Numbered from the stretch's first letter, positions 52,799 to 62,104 are shown. The stretch is DNA of 64,000 bases from Pannonibacter sp. XCT-53 (GCF_009915765.1 NZ_JAABLQ010000001.1:2542001-2606000); one strand, 5' to 3'. Numbers and translations: made by a program. Notes: generated from the letters alone by a model not told the origin.

Positions 52799-53441
52799 TC
52801 TTTCCCTGTATCTCGTGACCGACGAGATCCGTCGCCCCGGACTTGAGGACGACGTGATCGCGGCCGTTCGCGGGGGCGTGACGCTGGTGCAGCTGCGCGA
52901 CAAGAGCGCGCCGCATGCGGTGGTGGCGGAGTTTGCCCGGCGGCTGAAGGCACGGCTGGACGAGCACCGCGTGCCGCTGATCCTGAACGACCGGGTGGAA
53001 GTGGCGCGGATGATCGGCGCCGCCGGCGTGCACATCGGCACCCGGGACATGACCCCGGCCGAAGCGCGGCAGATGCTCGGCCCGAACGCGATCATCGGCG
53101 TTTCCGTTTCGGAAGCTGCCCATCTCGACCGGTTCGACCCGGCCGATGTCGACTATGTCGGCATCGGACCCGTGCATCCGACCCTGACGAAGCCCGACCA
53201 TGCGACCCCGATCGGAGCGGAGGGGCTCGCGCGGCTCTGCGCTGCGGCGCGGCTGCCGGCGGTGGCGATCGGCGGCCTGACGGCGCAGGATGCTCCGGCC
53301 GTCCGGGCCGCGGGCGCGCAGGGCCTGGCAGTGGTCTCGGCGATCCTTTCCGACGGCGACGCGGAACAGGCCGCCCGCCGGCTGCGCAGGGCGTGGGAAG
53401 AGGCTGCGTCCGGTGACGTCGCACGGCCGGCAGCGGAGTGA
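52779..53441 (+). CDS. thiE: Thiamine-phosphate synthase
   Basis: About 218-220 residues; ATG at 52779 or 52785, both inside the end of thiM (translational coupling). TIM-barrel with LYLVTDEIRRPGLED, VTLVQLRDKSAPHAVV, LILNDRVEVARMIGAAGVHI, IGVSVSEAAHLDRF and VAIGGLTAQDAPAV, the diphosphate-binding motifs of ThiE. It joins HMP-PP and thiazole phosphate to thiamine phosphate. Confidence 0.94.
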   Translation: MPMRRFDLSLYLVTDEIRRPGLEDDVIAAVRGGVTLVQLRDKSAPHAVVAEFARRLKARLDEHRVPLILNDRVEVARMIGAAGVHIGTRDMTPAEARQMLGPNAIIGVSVSEAAHLDRFDPADVDYVGIGPVHPTLTKPDHATPIGAEGLARLCAAARLPAVAIGGLTAQDAPAVRAAGAQGLAVVSAILSDGDAEQAARRLRRAWEEAASGDVARPAAE

Positions 53442-53472
53442 CCGGGGGACCTGACGGGTCCCGGGGCGGGGA

Positions 53473-53658
53473 TCAGGCCTCGCCTTCGGGGCGATAGCGG
53501 CCGGTGACCGGATCCCGCTCAAGGCGGATGGTCTGGTCATCGGGCCGGCGGGCCGCTTCCGAGAGCCGCGCCTCGACCCGGGCCATTTCGCGACGGACCA
53601 GCTTGAAGGCCGCGAACCCGGCAGCACCCAGAAGGGCAAGTCCCCAGAGCGGTGGCAT
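53473..53658 (-). CDS. Small membrane protein, 61 residues
   Basis: One N-terminal TM (residues 4-22, LWGLALLGAAGFAAFKLV) followed by a basic/acidic helix (EMARVEARLSEAARRPDD) and a short tail. It precedes the S49 peptidase in reverse order on the same strand: the peptidase ends just 21 bases upstream of this start. Function unknown. Confidence 0.7.
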   Translation of the reverse strand: MPPLWGLALLGAAGFAAFKLVRREMARVEARLSEAARRPDDQTIRLERDPVTGRYRPEGEA

Positions 53659-53679
53659 GACAGCTTCTCCCGACAGGCT

Positions 53680-54531
53680 TCAGAGCCCGTAGCGCGACCA
53701 CAGCGTACGGGCCTCGACAGCGGCCATCAGATCATCCGCGTAGGTGGCAGGCAAGAGGGAGGCCGCAACGCCGCCGCCGTTGCGACGCCCGAACAGGCCG
53801 CGCGGCGGATTGACGAGCCGCAGCTCCGCACGCGCGCCGTATTTCTCGCGCACGACGGAGCGCAGGTCCCCTTCCCGGTCCGCAAGACCGAGCCCGACCG
53901 CCGCACGCCCGGCCCAGAACTGGCCGGTGAACAGGTCGGGATGGTCGGCGAGCCGGCCGCCGCGCCGCTCCTTCACCAGGTCGATGAAGACCTCGTGGAT
54001 CTCGAGCTGCAGCTGCCTGATATGGGCGATCTCGTCCGGGTTCTCGGGACGGAAGGGATCAAGCTGCGACTTGTTGCTGCCAGCCGTATAGACCCGGCGC
54101 TCGACGCCGATCCTGTCAATGAGGCCGGTGAAGCCGAAGCCGGAGAAGATCACGCCGATGGAGCCAACGATGGACGAGGGGTCGACGATGATCTCGTCGC
54201 CCGCCACGGCGATCATGTAGCCGCCGGATGCGGCCACATCCTCGACGAAGACAAGGACGTGCTTGCCATGCTCGGCCGCCAGATCGCGGATGCGGCGGGT
54301 GATCAGACGCGACTGCACCGCCGACCCGCCGGGCGAGTTGACGACCAGCGCAACCGCCGGCGCCTTCTTCATGCGGAACGCCCGCTCCAGGGGCGTGGCG
54401 ACATTGGCCAGGTTGAGGCCGGGCCGCATCAGGCCGCCGTTGTCGATGACCCCCTGCAGCCGAACGACGGGAATGACCGGCCCGGACCGGCCGGCGAGGG
54501 CCCGAAGCTTGCTGGACAACATCTGGAACAT
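53680..54531 (-). CDS. S49 family serine peptidase (SppA-like)
   Basis: A 283-residue protein. The catalytic serine is in VEDVAASGGYMIAVA, and the lysine in AGSNKSQLDPF; both are typical of SppA-like peptidases. APAVALVVNSPGGSAVQSRL is the oxyanion region. No clear TM is visible at the N-terminus, so it may be a cytosolic or membrane-associated form. Probably co-transcribed with the small membrane protein downstream. Confidence 0.9.
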   Translation of the reverse strand: MFQMLSSKLRALAGRSGPVIPVVRLQGVIDNGGLMRPGLNLANVATPLERAFRMKKAPAVALVVNSPGGSAVQSRLITRRIRDLAAEHGKHVLVFVEDVAASGGYMIAVAGDEIIVDPSSIVGSIGVIFSGFGFTGLIDRIGVERRVYTAGSNKSQLDPFRPENPDEIAHIRQLQLEIHEVFIDLVKERRGGRLADHPDLFTGQFWAGRAAVGLGLADREGDLRSVVREKYGARAELRLVNPPRGLFGRRNGGGVAASLLPATYADDLMAAVEARTLWSRYGL

Positions 54532-54610
54532 CGGAAGGGCTCCGCAGGACAGGAAGGAAGGTCTCCGTTCCTAGCTGGGGACTTGCGGGCGTCTTGGCAA
54601 GCCACCTCCG

Positions 54611-54690
54611 GCCCAAGGCAAGGCCAAGGGCAAGGGGCAAGGGCCAAGGGCAAGGGCCAGGGGCAAGGGCGGGGGCCGGGGGGCGGGAAC
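54611..54690. repeat. Low-complexity GGCAAG/CAAGGG repeats
   Basis: An irregular run of about ten CAAGG(G/C) units upstream of the S49 peptidase start (minus strand), spacing 5-7 bases. Read on the minus strand it is rich in CCCTTGCC, the same core as the 29590-29667 array. Confidence 0.6.
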
Positions 54691-54798
54691 GGATCGGGTT
54701 GCAGGGTCCGACCGGGGCATCCGGCGGAGACCGTCGGACGGTCACTTCACGCCGGAAGACAAGACAGGACGATCGGGCAGGTGCGGCAGGCAGGGCGG

Positions 54799-55389
54799 TC
54801 AGACGGGCGGACGGGCCAGTTTCTGGGTCTTGCTGGCCAGCTCCCGCACGGCCTCCCAGTTCAGGCGGACGCCAGCCTCGTCGCCCTCGCGCCGCATGAT
54901 CTTCCCGACCAGCGCTCGCGGCATGCCGAGCACACGGATCACGATCTCGTCGGGAAGCTTCGCCAGGCCGGGCGCGGAAATCCGGCAGCCGGACTTCGAG
55001 GCATCAACGATGCGGCCCGAGACGCGCATGCTGCCCTCCCGATCCGTGACAACGATGGGAATGGACACGGGCCGGCGCGGCTCCTGCCGCCGGCTGGCGG
55101 CCGCATCGCTCTGGGCGCTGAAGACGACCGCTGCCATGGTGCCGGTGACCGACGTCACGGTCGCCGCCCGCAGATAGGGATCGTCGCCCACCCTGATGCC
55201 GATGCTCTTGCCGAGAAGTGCGGCGTCGTCCGAGGTCAGGCGGCAGCCCCACTGGCTGACGTTGCTCATCTCCGCCTCGATGCAGGTGAGGCGGTCCACG
55301 TCAAAGACAAGCACCCGCTCAACCTCCGGCTGCGCTTGCGGCACGGCGGCGGCATGGGGACGGTGAACGGAAAAGGCACTCGACGCCAT
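54799..55389 (-). CDS. PilZ domain-containing protein
   Basis: About 196 residues. The second half carries a PilZ c-di-GMP site: EPRRPVSIPIVV preceded by RRQ, and SGRIVDASKSGCRISA. The first half is a degenerate PilZ-like barrel (IEAEMSNVSQWGCRLTSDDA). A likely c-di-GMP effector; partner unknown. ATG at 55389 or the one 6 bases upstream. The 76-base AT-rich gap 55390-55465 contains its promoter. Confidence 0.85.
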   Translation of the reverse strand: MASSAFSVHRPHAAAVPQAQPEVERVLVFDVDRLTCIEAEMSNVSQWGCRLTSDDAALLGKSIGIRVGDDPYLRAATVTSVTGTMAAVVFSAQSDAAASRRQEPRRPVSIPIVVTDREGSMRVSGRIVDASKSGCRISAPGLAKLPDEIVIRVLGMPRALVGKIMRREGDEAGVRLNWEAVRELASKTQKLARPPV

Positions 55390-55465
55390 CGGCAAATCCT
55401 AAAATTTGACGATAAAGTGCTAACGATTTGCCTGTTAAAAAATCGTATAGGTTGATCTTACAATT

Positions 55466-56437
55466 TTACTCAACCGGATGATTATCGCCCGCCACAACCT
55501 GACGTAGGGTCAGAAAATCCCGCCACGCCAGACGTTTCTCGAGCGGACTGCGCAAGAGATAGGCAGGATGATAGGTCGCAAGCGCCCTGATCTTGCGGCG
55601 ACCCGTATCGTATTGCATCCACCGTCCGCGCATCTTCCTGATGCCGTCGGTGGCTCCGGTCAGGGCCTTTGCTGAGGCAGCCCCGAGAAAGACCAGAACA
55701 TCCGGGTCGACCAGCTCGATCTGACGCGCGATGAACGGTCGGCAGATCTCGGTTTCCTGGGGCGTCGGCGTCCGGTTGCCTGGCGGCCGCCAGGGCACGA
55801 CATTGGCAATATAGACAGAGGTCCGGTCCAGCCCGATGGCGCCGAGCATGCGGTCCAGCAGCTTGCCGGAGCGCCCGACGAAGGGCACGCCGGTGGCATC
55901 TTCCTCCGATCCCGGCGCCTCGCCGACGAACATGAGGCGGGCGGCCGGGTTGCCGTCGGAAAAGACCAGGGACTTGGCCGTCAGCTGCAGATTGCAGCCC
56001 CGGAACGCGGCGAGACAGGCCTTCAGCTCCTCCAGTGTCGCGGCAGAACGGGCCGCCTCGCGGGCAGAGCGGACGGCCTCCTCACCCGGGATCACCGCCT
56101 GACCGGGGCCGGGCCCCGATGCGGGCGCCATGGGGGCAGCCGGTGACGCGGTCAGGCTCGGCAGGTTGAGCGGCGGCGGCGTCCCCTGCCCCGTTCCCCG
56201 GCCGGACAGGGCAGCGACCTGGGGAGCGGTCTGATGTCCGAACTGATGTCCGGTCTGGCCCATCGGCGTGCGCGGACCGGCAGGGGGCATCGGCGCACGC
56301 CGCGCGTCCTGCTCCGACTGGGCAAACCGGTCGACCGGATCCAGATCAAGGAATGCATCGACCCCTGCCCCCTGGAGAAACTCCAGCAAGGCCTCCATGT
56401 GCCTGTGGGTCAGGACGGCGGGCGGGGGCGTGATCAT
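55466..56437 (-). CDS. Uracil-DNA glycosylase, type-4-like
   Basis: A 323-residue protein. The N-terminal 130 residues are a Pro/Gly/Gln-rich extension. The catalytic domain has motif [21 protein letters not shown] and motif [11 protein letters not shown], typical of family 4 UDG. Family 4 has four cysteines for [4Fe-4S]: here only two equivalents remain (FRGCNL and EICRPF), the other positions read R/F and VPW. So the cluster is probably lost. It excises uracil from DNA. Confidence 0.88.
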   Translation of the reverse strand: MITPPPAVLTHRHMEALLEFLQGAGVDAFLDLDPVDRFAQSEQDARRAPMPPAGPRTPMGQTGHQFGHQTAPQVAALSGRGTGQGTPPPLNLPSLTASPAAPMAPASGPGPGQAVIPGEEAVRSAREAARSAATLEELKACLAAFRGCNLQLTAKSLVFSDGNPAARLMFVGEAPGSEEDATGVPFVGRSGKLLDRMLGAIGLDRTSVYIANVVPWRPPGNRTPTPQETEICRPFIARQIELVDPDVLVFLGAASAKALTGATDGIRKMRGRWMQYDTGRRKIRALATYHPAYLLRSPLEKRLAWRDFLTLRQVVAGDNHPVE

Positions 56438-56752
56438 GGGCGCACTCTAGCGGCTCACCCGACAAACACAACCGGTCTGCGCGCTGCCGCCGAGGGTGTC
56501 CCCGCTTTGCCGCCTGCAGGACGCAGGCGCGTCAGGAGGCGTCGCGTTCCGCCTTGCGAAACGCCGAAAACTATGATTTACGCTTACGTAAACGTAATGC
56601 CATTTTCCCGCTGAAAGGAGCAATTGCGGGGCTGTTGCCCCTGCTCTAATAGAGGGGCATTGCGATTGGTTTCAGACGGGCGGCGGGACAAGACGGCGCT
56701 GCCCTGACCGGCTCCCGGCGCGGGGGGCAAGGTCGCCAGAGGGAGAACACGA

Positions 56753-58429
56753 ATGGCGGAAATGCCTGAGCTGCCAGAGCGCGAAAGCATGGATTTCGAC
56801 GTGGTGATCGTGGGAGCGGGGCCGGCCGGCCTGGCCGCCGCCATCCGCCTGAAGCAGATCGCCCTGGAGAAGGGCGAGGACATTTCCGTTGTCGTGCTGG
56901 AAAAAGGCTCGGAAGTCGGGGCGCACATCCTGTCCGGCGCCGTGATCGACCCGATCGCGCTCGACAAGCTGCTGCCGGACTGGCGCAGCGAGGACACGCC
57001 GATCAAGACGGCCGTCACCGATGACCATTTCCTCGTGCTGGGTCCTGCCGGCGGCATCCGCCTGCCGAACTTCCTCATGCCGAAGCTGATGAACAACCAC
57101 GGCAACTACATTGTCTCGCTGGGCAATGTGTGCCGCTGGCTTGCCGGCAAGGCAGAAGAGCTGGGCGTGGAAATCTACCCGGGCTTTGCCGCCGCCGAAG
57201 TGCTCTATGACGACGAGGGCAAGGTGGTGGGGGTTGCCACCGGCGACATGGGCATCAGCCGCAACGGCGAGCCGAACCACAACTTCACCCGCGGCATGGA
57301 GCTGCGCGGCAAGTATGTACTGATCGGCGAAGGCGTGCGCGGCTCGCTGGCCAAGCAGCTGATTTCCAAGTTTGCCCTCGACCGGGACAGCGACGTGCCG
57401 AAATTCGGCATCGGCATCAAGGAGCTGTGGCAGATCGACCCGGCCAAGCACAAGCTGGGCCTGGTGCAGCATTCCTTCGGCTGGCCGCTGGACATGAAGA
57501 CCGGCGGCGGCTCGTTCCTGTATCATCTGGAAGACAACCAGGTGGCCGTCGGCTTCGTGCTGCACCTGAACTACCAGAACCCCTACATCTCGCCCTTCGA
57601 GGAATTCCAGCGCTTCAAGACGCATCCGGCGATCCGCGAGACCTTCGAGGGCGGCAAGCGCCTTGCCTATGGTGCCCGCGCCATCACGGAAGGCGGCTAC
57701 CAGTCGGTGCCGAAGCTGTCGTTCCCCGGCGGCCTCCTGATCGGCTGCTCGGCCGGCTTCGTCAACGTGCCGCGCATCAAGGGCTCGCACAACGCCATGC
57801 TGTCCGGCATGCTGGCCGCCGAAGAGGTGATGGCCGCACTCGGACGCGGTGAGGCCAACAGCGAGCTGACCCATTTCGACACCGCCTGGCGCGAGAGCGA
57901 GATCGGCGCGGACCTGAAGAAGGTGCGCAACGTCAAGCCGCTGTGGTCGCGCTTCGGCACGATCCTCGGCGTCGGCCTCGGCGGGCTCGACATGTGGACC
58001 AACGAGCTGTTCGGCTTCTCCTTCTTCGGCACGCTGAAGCACGGCAAGACCGATGCCCAGAGCCTGAAGCCGGCCAAGGATTGCAAGAAGATCGACTATC
58101 CGAAGCCGGATGGCGTCATCTCCTTCGACAAGCTGTCCTCGGTGTTCCTGTCGAACACCAACCACGAGGAAGACCAGCCGATCCATCTCAGGGTCAAGGA
58201 CGCCGCGCTGCAGAAGGCGTCGGAGCACGACGTCTATGCCGGCCCGTCCAACCGCTATTGCCCGGCCGGCGTCTACGAGTGGGTCGAGGACGGCGACGGC
58301 GCGCCACGCTTCCAGATCAACGCGCAGAACTGCGTCCACTGCAAGACCTGCGACATCAAGGACCCGAACGGCAACATCACCTGGACGGTGCCGGAAGGCT
58401 CGGGCGGGCCGAACTACCCGAACATGTGA
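56753..58429 (+). CDS. Electron transfer flavoprotein-ubiquinone oxidoreductase
   Basis: A 558-residue enzyme passing electrons from ETF to ubiquinone. The FAD motif is FDVVIVGAGPAGLAAAIRL, the central part shows LSGAVIDPIALDKLLPDW, and the C-terminal ferredoxin-like site has CPAGVYEW and NCVHCKTCDIKDPNGNITW for [4Fe-4S]. Length fits the family. Linked to beta-oxidation and choline/sarcosine catabolism. A strong terminator follows at 58529. Confidence 0.96.
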   Translation: MAEMPELPERESMDFDVVIVGAGPAGLAAAIRLKQIALEKGEDISVVVLEKGSEVGAHILSGAVIDPIALDKLLPDWRSEDTPIKTAVTDDHFLVLGPAGGIRLPNFLMPKLMNNHGNYIVSLGNVCRWLAGKAEELGVEIYPGFAAAEVLYDDEGKVVGVATGDMGISRNGEPNHNFTRGMELRGKYVLIGEGVRGSLAKQLISKFALDRDSDVPKFGIGIKELWQIDPAKHKLGLVQHSFGWPLDMKTGGGSFLYHLEDNQVAVGFVLHLNYQNPYISPFEEFQRFKTHPAIRETFEGGKRLAYGARAITEGGYQSVPKLSFPGGLLIGCSAGFVNVPRIKGSHNAMLSGMLAAEEVMAALGRGEANSELTHFDTAWRESEIGADLKKVRNVKPLWSRFGTILGVGLGGLDMWTNELFGFSFFGTLKHGKTDAQSLKPAKDCKKIDYPKPDGVISFDKLSSVFLSNTNHEEDQPIHLRVKDAALQKASEHDVYAGPSNRYCPAGVYEWVEDGDGAPRFQINAQNCVHCKTCDIKDPNGNITWTVPEGSGGPNYPNM

Positions 58430-58528
58430 GGCGAGCCGGGCCAGACCTCTACCCTTGCGGGAGCAGGCCCCGCCGACCGCACGTGGATACGGTCACGTCA
58501 TCAGAAACATCCAGAAACAACAAGACCG

Positions 58529-58556
58529 AAGGCCGGGATTTACTCCCGGCCTTTTC
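58529..58556 (+). terminator. Rho-independent terminator after the ETF-QO gene
   Basis: Stem GGCCGGGA (58531-58538) with TCCCGGCC (58544-58551), AA before and TTTTCATTT after. The classic A-stem-loop-T arrangement, about 100 bases after the stop. Confidence 0.85.
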
Positions 58557-58658
58557 ATTTCATCTTCCAGAGCACCCTCCTTTTCATGATCCCTGTCAAA
58601 ACTGTCCATATGCAGTTTCAGGAAAGACTTTCCCGGATTTGTTTCAGTTCACCGCACA

Positions 58659-58666
58659 TTAACCAT
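58659..58666 (+). promoter_or_regulatory. Possible CtrA half-site upstream of the PAS-chemoreceptor gene
   Basis: TTAACCAT at 58659-58666, about 80 bases before the chemoreceptor start, matches a CtrA half-site form used in alphaproteobacterial motility genes. The match is short and could be chance. Confidence 0.3.
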
Positions 58667-58745
58667 GTTGCTTCACCCTACGAACATTCGATGCCAATTC
58701 CGCTCAGGCAGTCACGTTTGTTCCAATGGGGCAGGGCAAGACATC

Positions 58746-60440
58746 ATGATTTTCAATGCGAAGAATCGTGCACAGCAGGCAGAACTCGAAGCCCTGTACC
58801 GCTCGCAGGCGGTCATCCATTTCGAGCCGGATGGGACCATTCTTTACGCAAACGAGAATTTCCTTGCCGCGATGGGCTATACGCTGGCCGAGATCAAGGG
58901 TCGCCATCACCGGATGTTCTGCACCAAGGAACACGCGGAAAGCGAAGCCTACCGGGAGTTCTGGCGACAACTGGCAGCCGGCACCTTCCGCTCCGCGCAG
59001 TTCATGCGCGTGAAGAAGAGCGGTGAGGAAGTCTGGATCGAGGCCTCCTACAATCCGATCTTCGACGCCTCCGGCAAGGTGGTGAAGATCGTCAAGTACG
59101 CCACGGACATCACCCAGCAGAAGCGGGATGCCATCGACGCGGCCTGCCAGCTCGAGGCGATCCACCGCTCGCAGGCGGTAATCCAGTTCAACATGGACGG
59201 CACCATCATCACCGCCAACAAGAACTTCCTCGATGTGGTCGGCTACCGGCTGGAGGAAATCCAGGGCAAGCATCACCGCATGTTCGCGGAACCGGCCTAT
59301 GGCAACAGCGAGGAATACCGCGAGTTCTGGCGGCGCCTGAATGCGGGCGAGCACTTCGTCGCGGAGTACAAGCGCATCGCCAAGGGCGGGCGCGAGTTCT
59401 GGATCCAGGCCTCGTACAATCCGATCCTCGGGATCAACGGCCGCCCGGTCAAGGTGGTGAAATACGCCAGCGACATCACGCAGCAGAAGATCCTGGCCGC
59501 AGATGCCAAGGGCCAGATCGAGGCGATCGACAAGTCGCAGGCGGTCATCGAGTACACGCTCGACGGGACGATCACGACCGCCAACCGGAATTTCCTGTCG
59601 ACCTTCGGCTATTCGCTCGCCGACCTGAAGGGGCAGCACCACCGCATGCTGGTGCGCAGCGACGAGGCGGGCGGGCGCGACTACGCCGACTTCTGGCAGA
59701 AGCTGGCGCGCGGCCAGTTCGAGGCCCGCGTCTACCGCCGCATTGCCAAGGGCGGGCGCGAGATCTGGGTGCAGGGCTCCTACAATCCGGTGCTGGACGC
59801 CAGCGGCAAGCCGTTCAAGATCGTCTGCTATGCGACCGACATCACCAAGCTGATCCAGACCGGCCAGATCGCCGAAGCGGTTGTCTCGGACACGCAGGGC
59901 ATCGCCTCGGCCGTGGAGGAACTGACGGTGTCGATCGGCGCCATCAGCAAGAACATGCAGCTGTCGAAGGAGGCAGCGTTGGGGATCCTCAACGATTCCA
60001 ACAAGTCGAGCGCGGCTGCCGAGCGCCTCGGCTCCAGCATGAAGCTGATGGAGAACGTGGTCCAGCTGATCAACAACATCGCCGGGCAGGTCAATCTGCT
60101 CGCGCTCAATGCCACGATCGAGGCCGCCCGGGCGGGCGCGGCCGGCAAGGGCTTCGCGGTCGTCGCCGCGGAGGTGAAGAACCTCGCCAACCAGACCACC
60201 AGCGCGACCGAGGACATCGCCAAGCAGATCCAGCACGTGCAGGACGTGTCGCTGACGGTGCTGGAGGGCATCCAGACGATCGAGCGCTCGGCCAACAGCG
60301 TGAACACCTACATCACCGACGTGGCCAACTCGATCGAGGAACAGAACCTCGTCACGCGCGAGATCTCGGTGAACACCCAGAAGATGTCGGCGTCCGTGGA
60401 AGACATTTCCCGCCGCATCAACCAGATCTCGGCCGCCTGA
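58746..60440 (+). CDS. Soluble chemoreceptor with three PAS domains
   Basis: A 564-residue protein without transmembrane segments. Three tandem PAS domains are obvious from repeats: YRSQAVIHFEPDGTILYANE, HRSQAVIQFNMDGTIITANK and DKSQAVIEYTLDGTITTANR, each closing with a WIEASYNPI or similar block. The C-terminal methyl-accepting domain has the tip [16 protein letters not shown]. It probably senses an internal signal (energy, redox or haem/FAD bound in PAS) and signals to CheA. ATG at 58746; the in-frame upstream segment is not protein-like. Confidence 0.92.
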   Translation: MIFNAKNRAQQAELEALYRSQAVIHFEPDGTILYANENFLAAMGYTLAEIKGRHHRMFCTKEHAESEAYREFWRQLAAGTFRSAQFMRVKKSGEEVWIEASYNPIFDASGKVVKIVKYATDITQQKRDAIDAACQLEAIHRSQAVIQFNMDGTIITANKNFLDVVGYRLEEIQGKHHRMFAEPAYGNSEEYREFWRRLNAGEHFVAEYKRIAKGGREFWIQASYNPILGINGRPVKVVKYASDITQQKILAADAKGQIEAIDKSQAVIEYTLDGTITTANRNFLSTFGYSLADLKGQHHRMLVRSDEAGGRDYADFWQKLARGQFEARVYRRIAKGGREIWVQGSYNPVLDASGKPFKIVCYATDITKLIQTGQIAEAVVSDTQGIASAVEELTVSIGAISKNMQLSKEAALGILNDSNKSSAAAERLGSSMKLMENVVQLINNIAGQVNLLALNATIEAARAGAAGKGFAVVAAEVKNLANQTTSATEDIAKQIQHVQDVSLTVLEGIQTIERSANSVNTYITDVANSIEEQNLVTREISVNTQKMSASVEDISRRINQISAA

Positions 60441-60534
60441 CCCCGCACGGGGAGCGGGAGGGGGGCGACACGCCGCCCCCCCTCGCCTCAGCCTGCGGCT
60501 GCCGGGCGCCCTGCCGCCGCAGCGCAGCGCCGCG

Positions 60535-61755
60535 TCATGCTCCGGCCTGAAGGCGGGCGACCGGCTGCTCGCGGATCGGCCAGTGAACCACGGCGGCAAA
60601 GAGGCCAAGCGCGATGCCCATCCACCAGATCGCATCATAGGACCCGGTCTGGTCATAGAGCCGCCCCCCCAGCCAGACACCGAGGAACGAGCCGATCTGG
60701 TGGGAGAAGAAGACGAAGCCGAACAGCGTGGCCATGTAGCGGGGCCCGAACATGACGGCGACAAGGCCCGAGGTCGGCGGCACCGTCGACAGCCACAAGA
60801 GCCCCATGACGCCGGCAAAGACCATCACCGACACGGGCGAGACCGGCACCATGAGGAAGACGGCGATGGCAATGGCCCGGCCGAGGTAGATCAGCGACAG
60901 GAAATGCGGCTTGGACCAGCGGCCGCCGATGTAGCCAGCCGCCAGCGAGCCGGCAATGTTGCACAGCCCGATCAACCCGATCGCGTAGCCGCCCCAGCGC
61001 GGATCCAGACCGAGATCTGCCAGATAGGGCGGCAGATGCACCGTGATGAAGGCAACGTGGAACCCGCAGACGAAGAAGCCCAGCGTCAGCAGGATGTAGC
61101 CGCGCGTGTTGAAGGCCTCGGCGATGGCGGCGCCAAGCTTCTGGTCCGCCGCCGTGCCGGCATAGGCGCCCGCATCGGCCTTGCCGCGCAGGGGAATGGC
61201 CAGCAGCGGCACCAGCACCATCAGCCCGGCGAAGACCAGCAGGGTCGAATGCCAGCCGACGGTCTCGATCAGGCCGATGCCGAGCGGGGCAAAGAGGAAC
61301 TGGCCGAGCGACCCGGACGCGGTGCCGACGCCGAAGGCCAGCGAGCGCTGCGCCGGCGACACCGTGCGGGCAAAGGCCGCAAGGATCAGCGAGAAGCTGG
61401 AAAAGGCGATGCCAAGGCCGATGAGCACGCCGCCGGACAGATGCAACCAGACCGGAGCCTCGGCCTCGGCCATCAGGACCAGGCCGGCTGCATAGAGGAT
61501 CGCACCGGTGAGCAGCGTCTTCCAGGTGCCGAAACGGTCCGCCATCATGCCGGCAATCGGCTGGCCGGCGCCCCAGAGCAGGTTCTGGATGGCAATCGCG
61601 AGGGCAAAGATCTCCCGGCTCCAGTCCCGGGCCTCGGTCATGGGCTGAAAGAACAGGCCCATGGCGGAGCGCGGCCCGAAGGACAAGAGGGCGATGGCGC
61701 AGCCGCACAGGATGATGAGGGGGATGTTGGGCCGTGCGGTGTGGACGGTCGCCAT
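60535..61755 (-). CDS. MFS transporter
   Basis: A 406-residue twelve-helix carrier. RSAMGLFFQPMTEARDWSRE and WGAGQPIAGMMADRFGTWKT form the N-half motifs, similar to oxalate/formate and monocarboxylate-type MFS (OFA-like) proteins. GGVLIGLGIAFSSFSLILAA in the centre; FGFVFFSHQIGSFLGVWLGG near the end. Substrate unknown, possibly an organic acid. ATG at 61755. Confidence 0.9.
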   Translation of the reverse strand: MATVHTARPNIPLIILCGCAIALLSFGPRSAMGLFFQPMTEARDWSREIFALAIAIQNLLWGAGQPIAGMMADRFGTWKTLLTGAILYAAGLVLMAEAEAPVWLHLSGGVLIGLGIAFSSFSLILAAFARTVSPAQRSLAFGVGTASGSLGQFLFAPLGIGLIETVGWHSTLLVFAGLMVLVPLLAIPLRGKADAGAYAGTAADQKLGAAIAEAFNTRGYILLTLGFFVCGFHVAFITVHLPPYLADLGLDPRWGGYAIGLIGLCNIAGSLAAGYIGGRWSKPHFLSLIYLGRAIAIAVFLMVPVSPVSVMVFAGVMGLLWLSTVPPTSGLVAVMFGPRYMATLFGFVFFSHQIGSFLGVWLGGRLYDQTGSYDAIWWMGIALGLFAAVVHWPIREQPVARLQAGA

Positions 61756-62085
61756 GCGGAGATGCTCCCTGTTGCCGGATGCCCGGCCAGACCGACACTG
61801 CGGCCCGCTTCCGGGTTCTTGCACTATGGCCGGTGGGAGCGGCGCGGAAAAATCAATGTTTGTGAAGAACCCATGCACCGCGCTGATCGGCGCGGCAACT
61901 GCTTCGCCGGCTGAACGCCCTTGCGGGATGTTCTGTTACAATCCATTGAAAAGACATTAGATTTCAAAAAAGTCAGAATCAGACACCGGAAAAGGTGGAT
62001 TCGGGTCCGGATTGGGTCTATATAAACTCACAAAGAGCAAAAGCAGACGAAGGGACGCACAGGTCCCGTTTTCTTTTGCCTCTAT
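61756..62085. other. Divergent intergenic region with nadA leader
   Basis: No gene recognised. It holds the promoter regions of the MFS gene (-) and nadA (+). The right part is AT-rich (61950-62085). A small hairpin GGGAC-GCACAG-GTCCC at 62052-62067 is followed by GTTTTCTTTT, resembling a short intrinsic terminator or attenuator in the plus direction. Confidence 0.45.
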
Positions 62086-62104
62086 TATGCTCATTTTGAG
62101 CATA
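62086..62104. promoter_or_regulatory. Probable NadQ operator upstream of nadA
   Basis: Perfect palindrome TATGCTCA-TTT-TGAGCATA, 33 bases before the nadA ATG. Position and symmetry suit a repressor site overlapping the promoter (a TATTAT string at 62083-62088 overlaps the left arm). From memory, NadQ sites in Rhizobiales are TATxCTCA-N3-TGAGxATA-like. The window also encodes NadQ. Confidence 0.7.

Noticed and set aside
60583..61914. 443-codon plus-strand frame opposite the MFS gene
   Set aside because: Antisense shadow with repetitive charged composition; the MFS protein has proper membrane helices.
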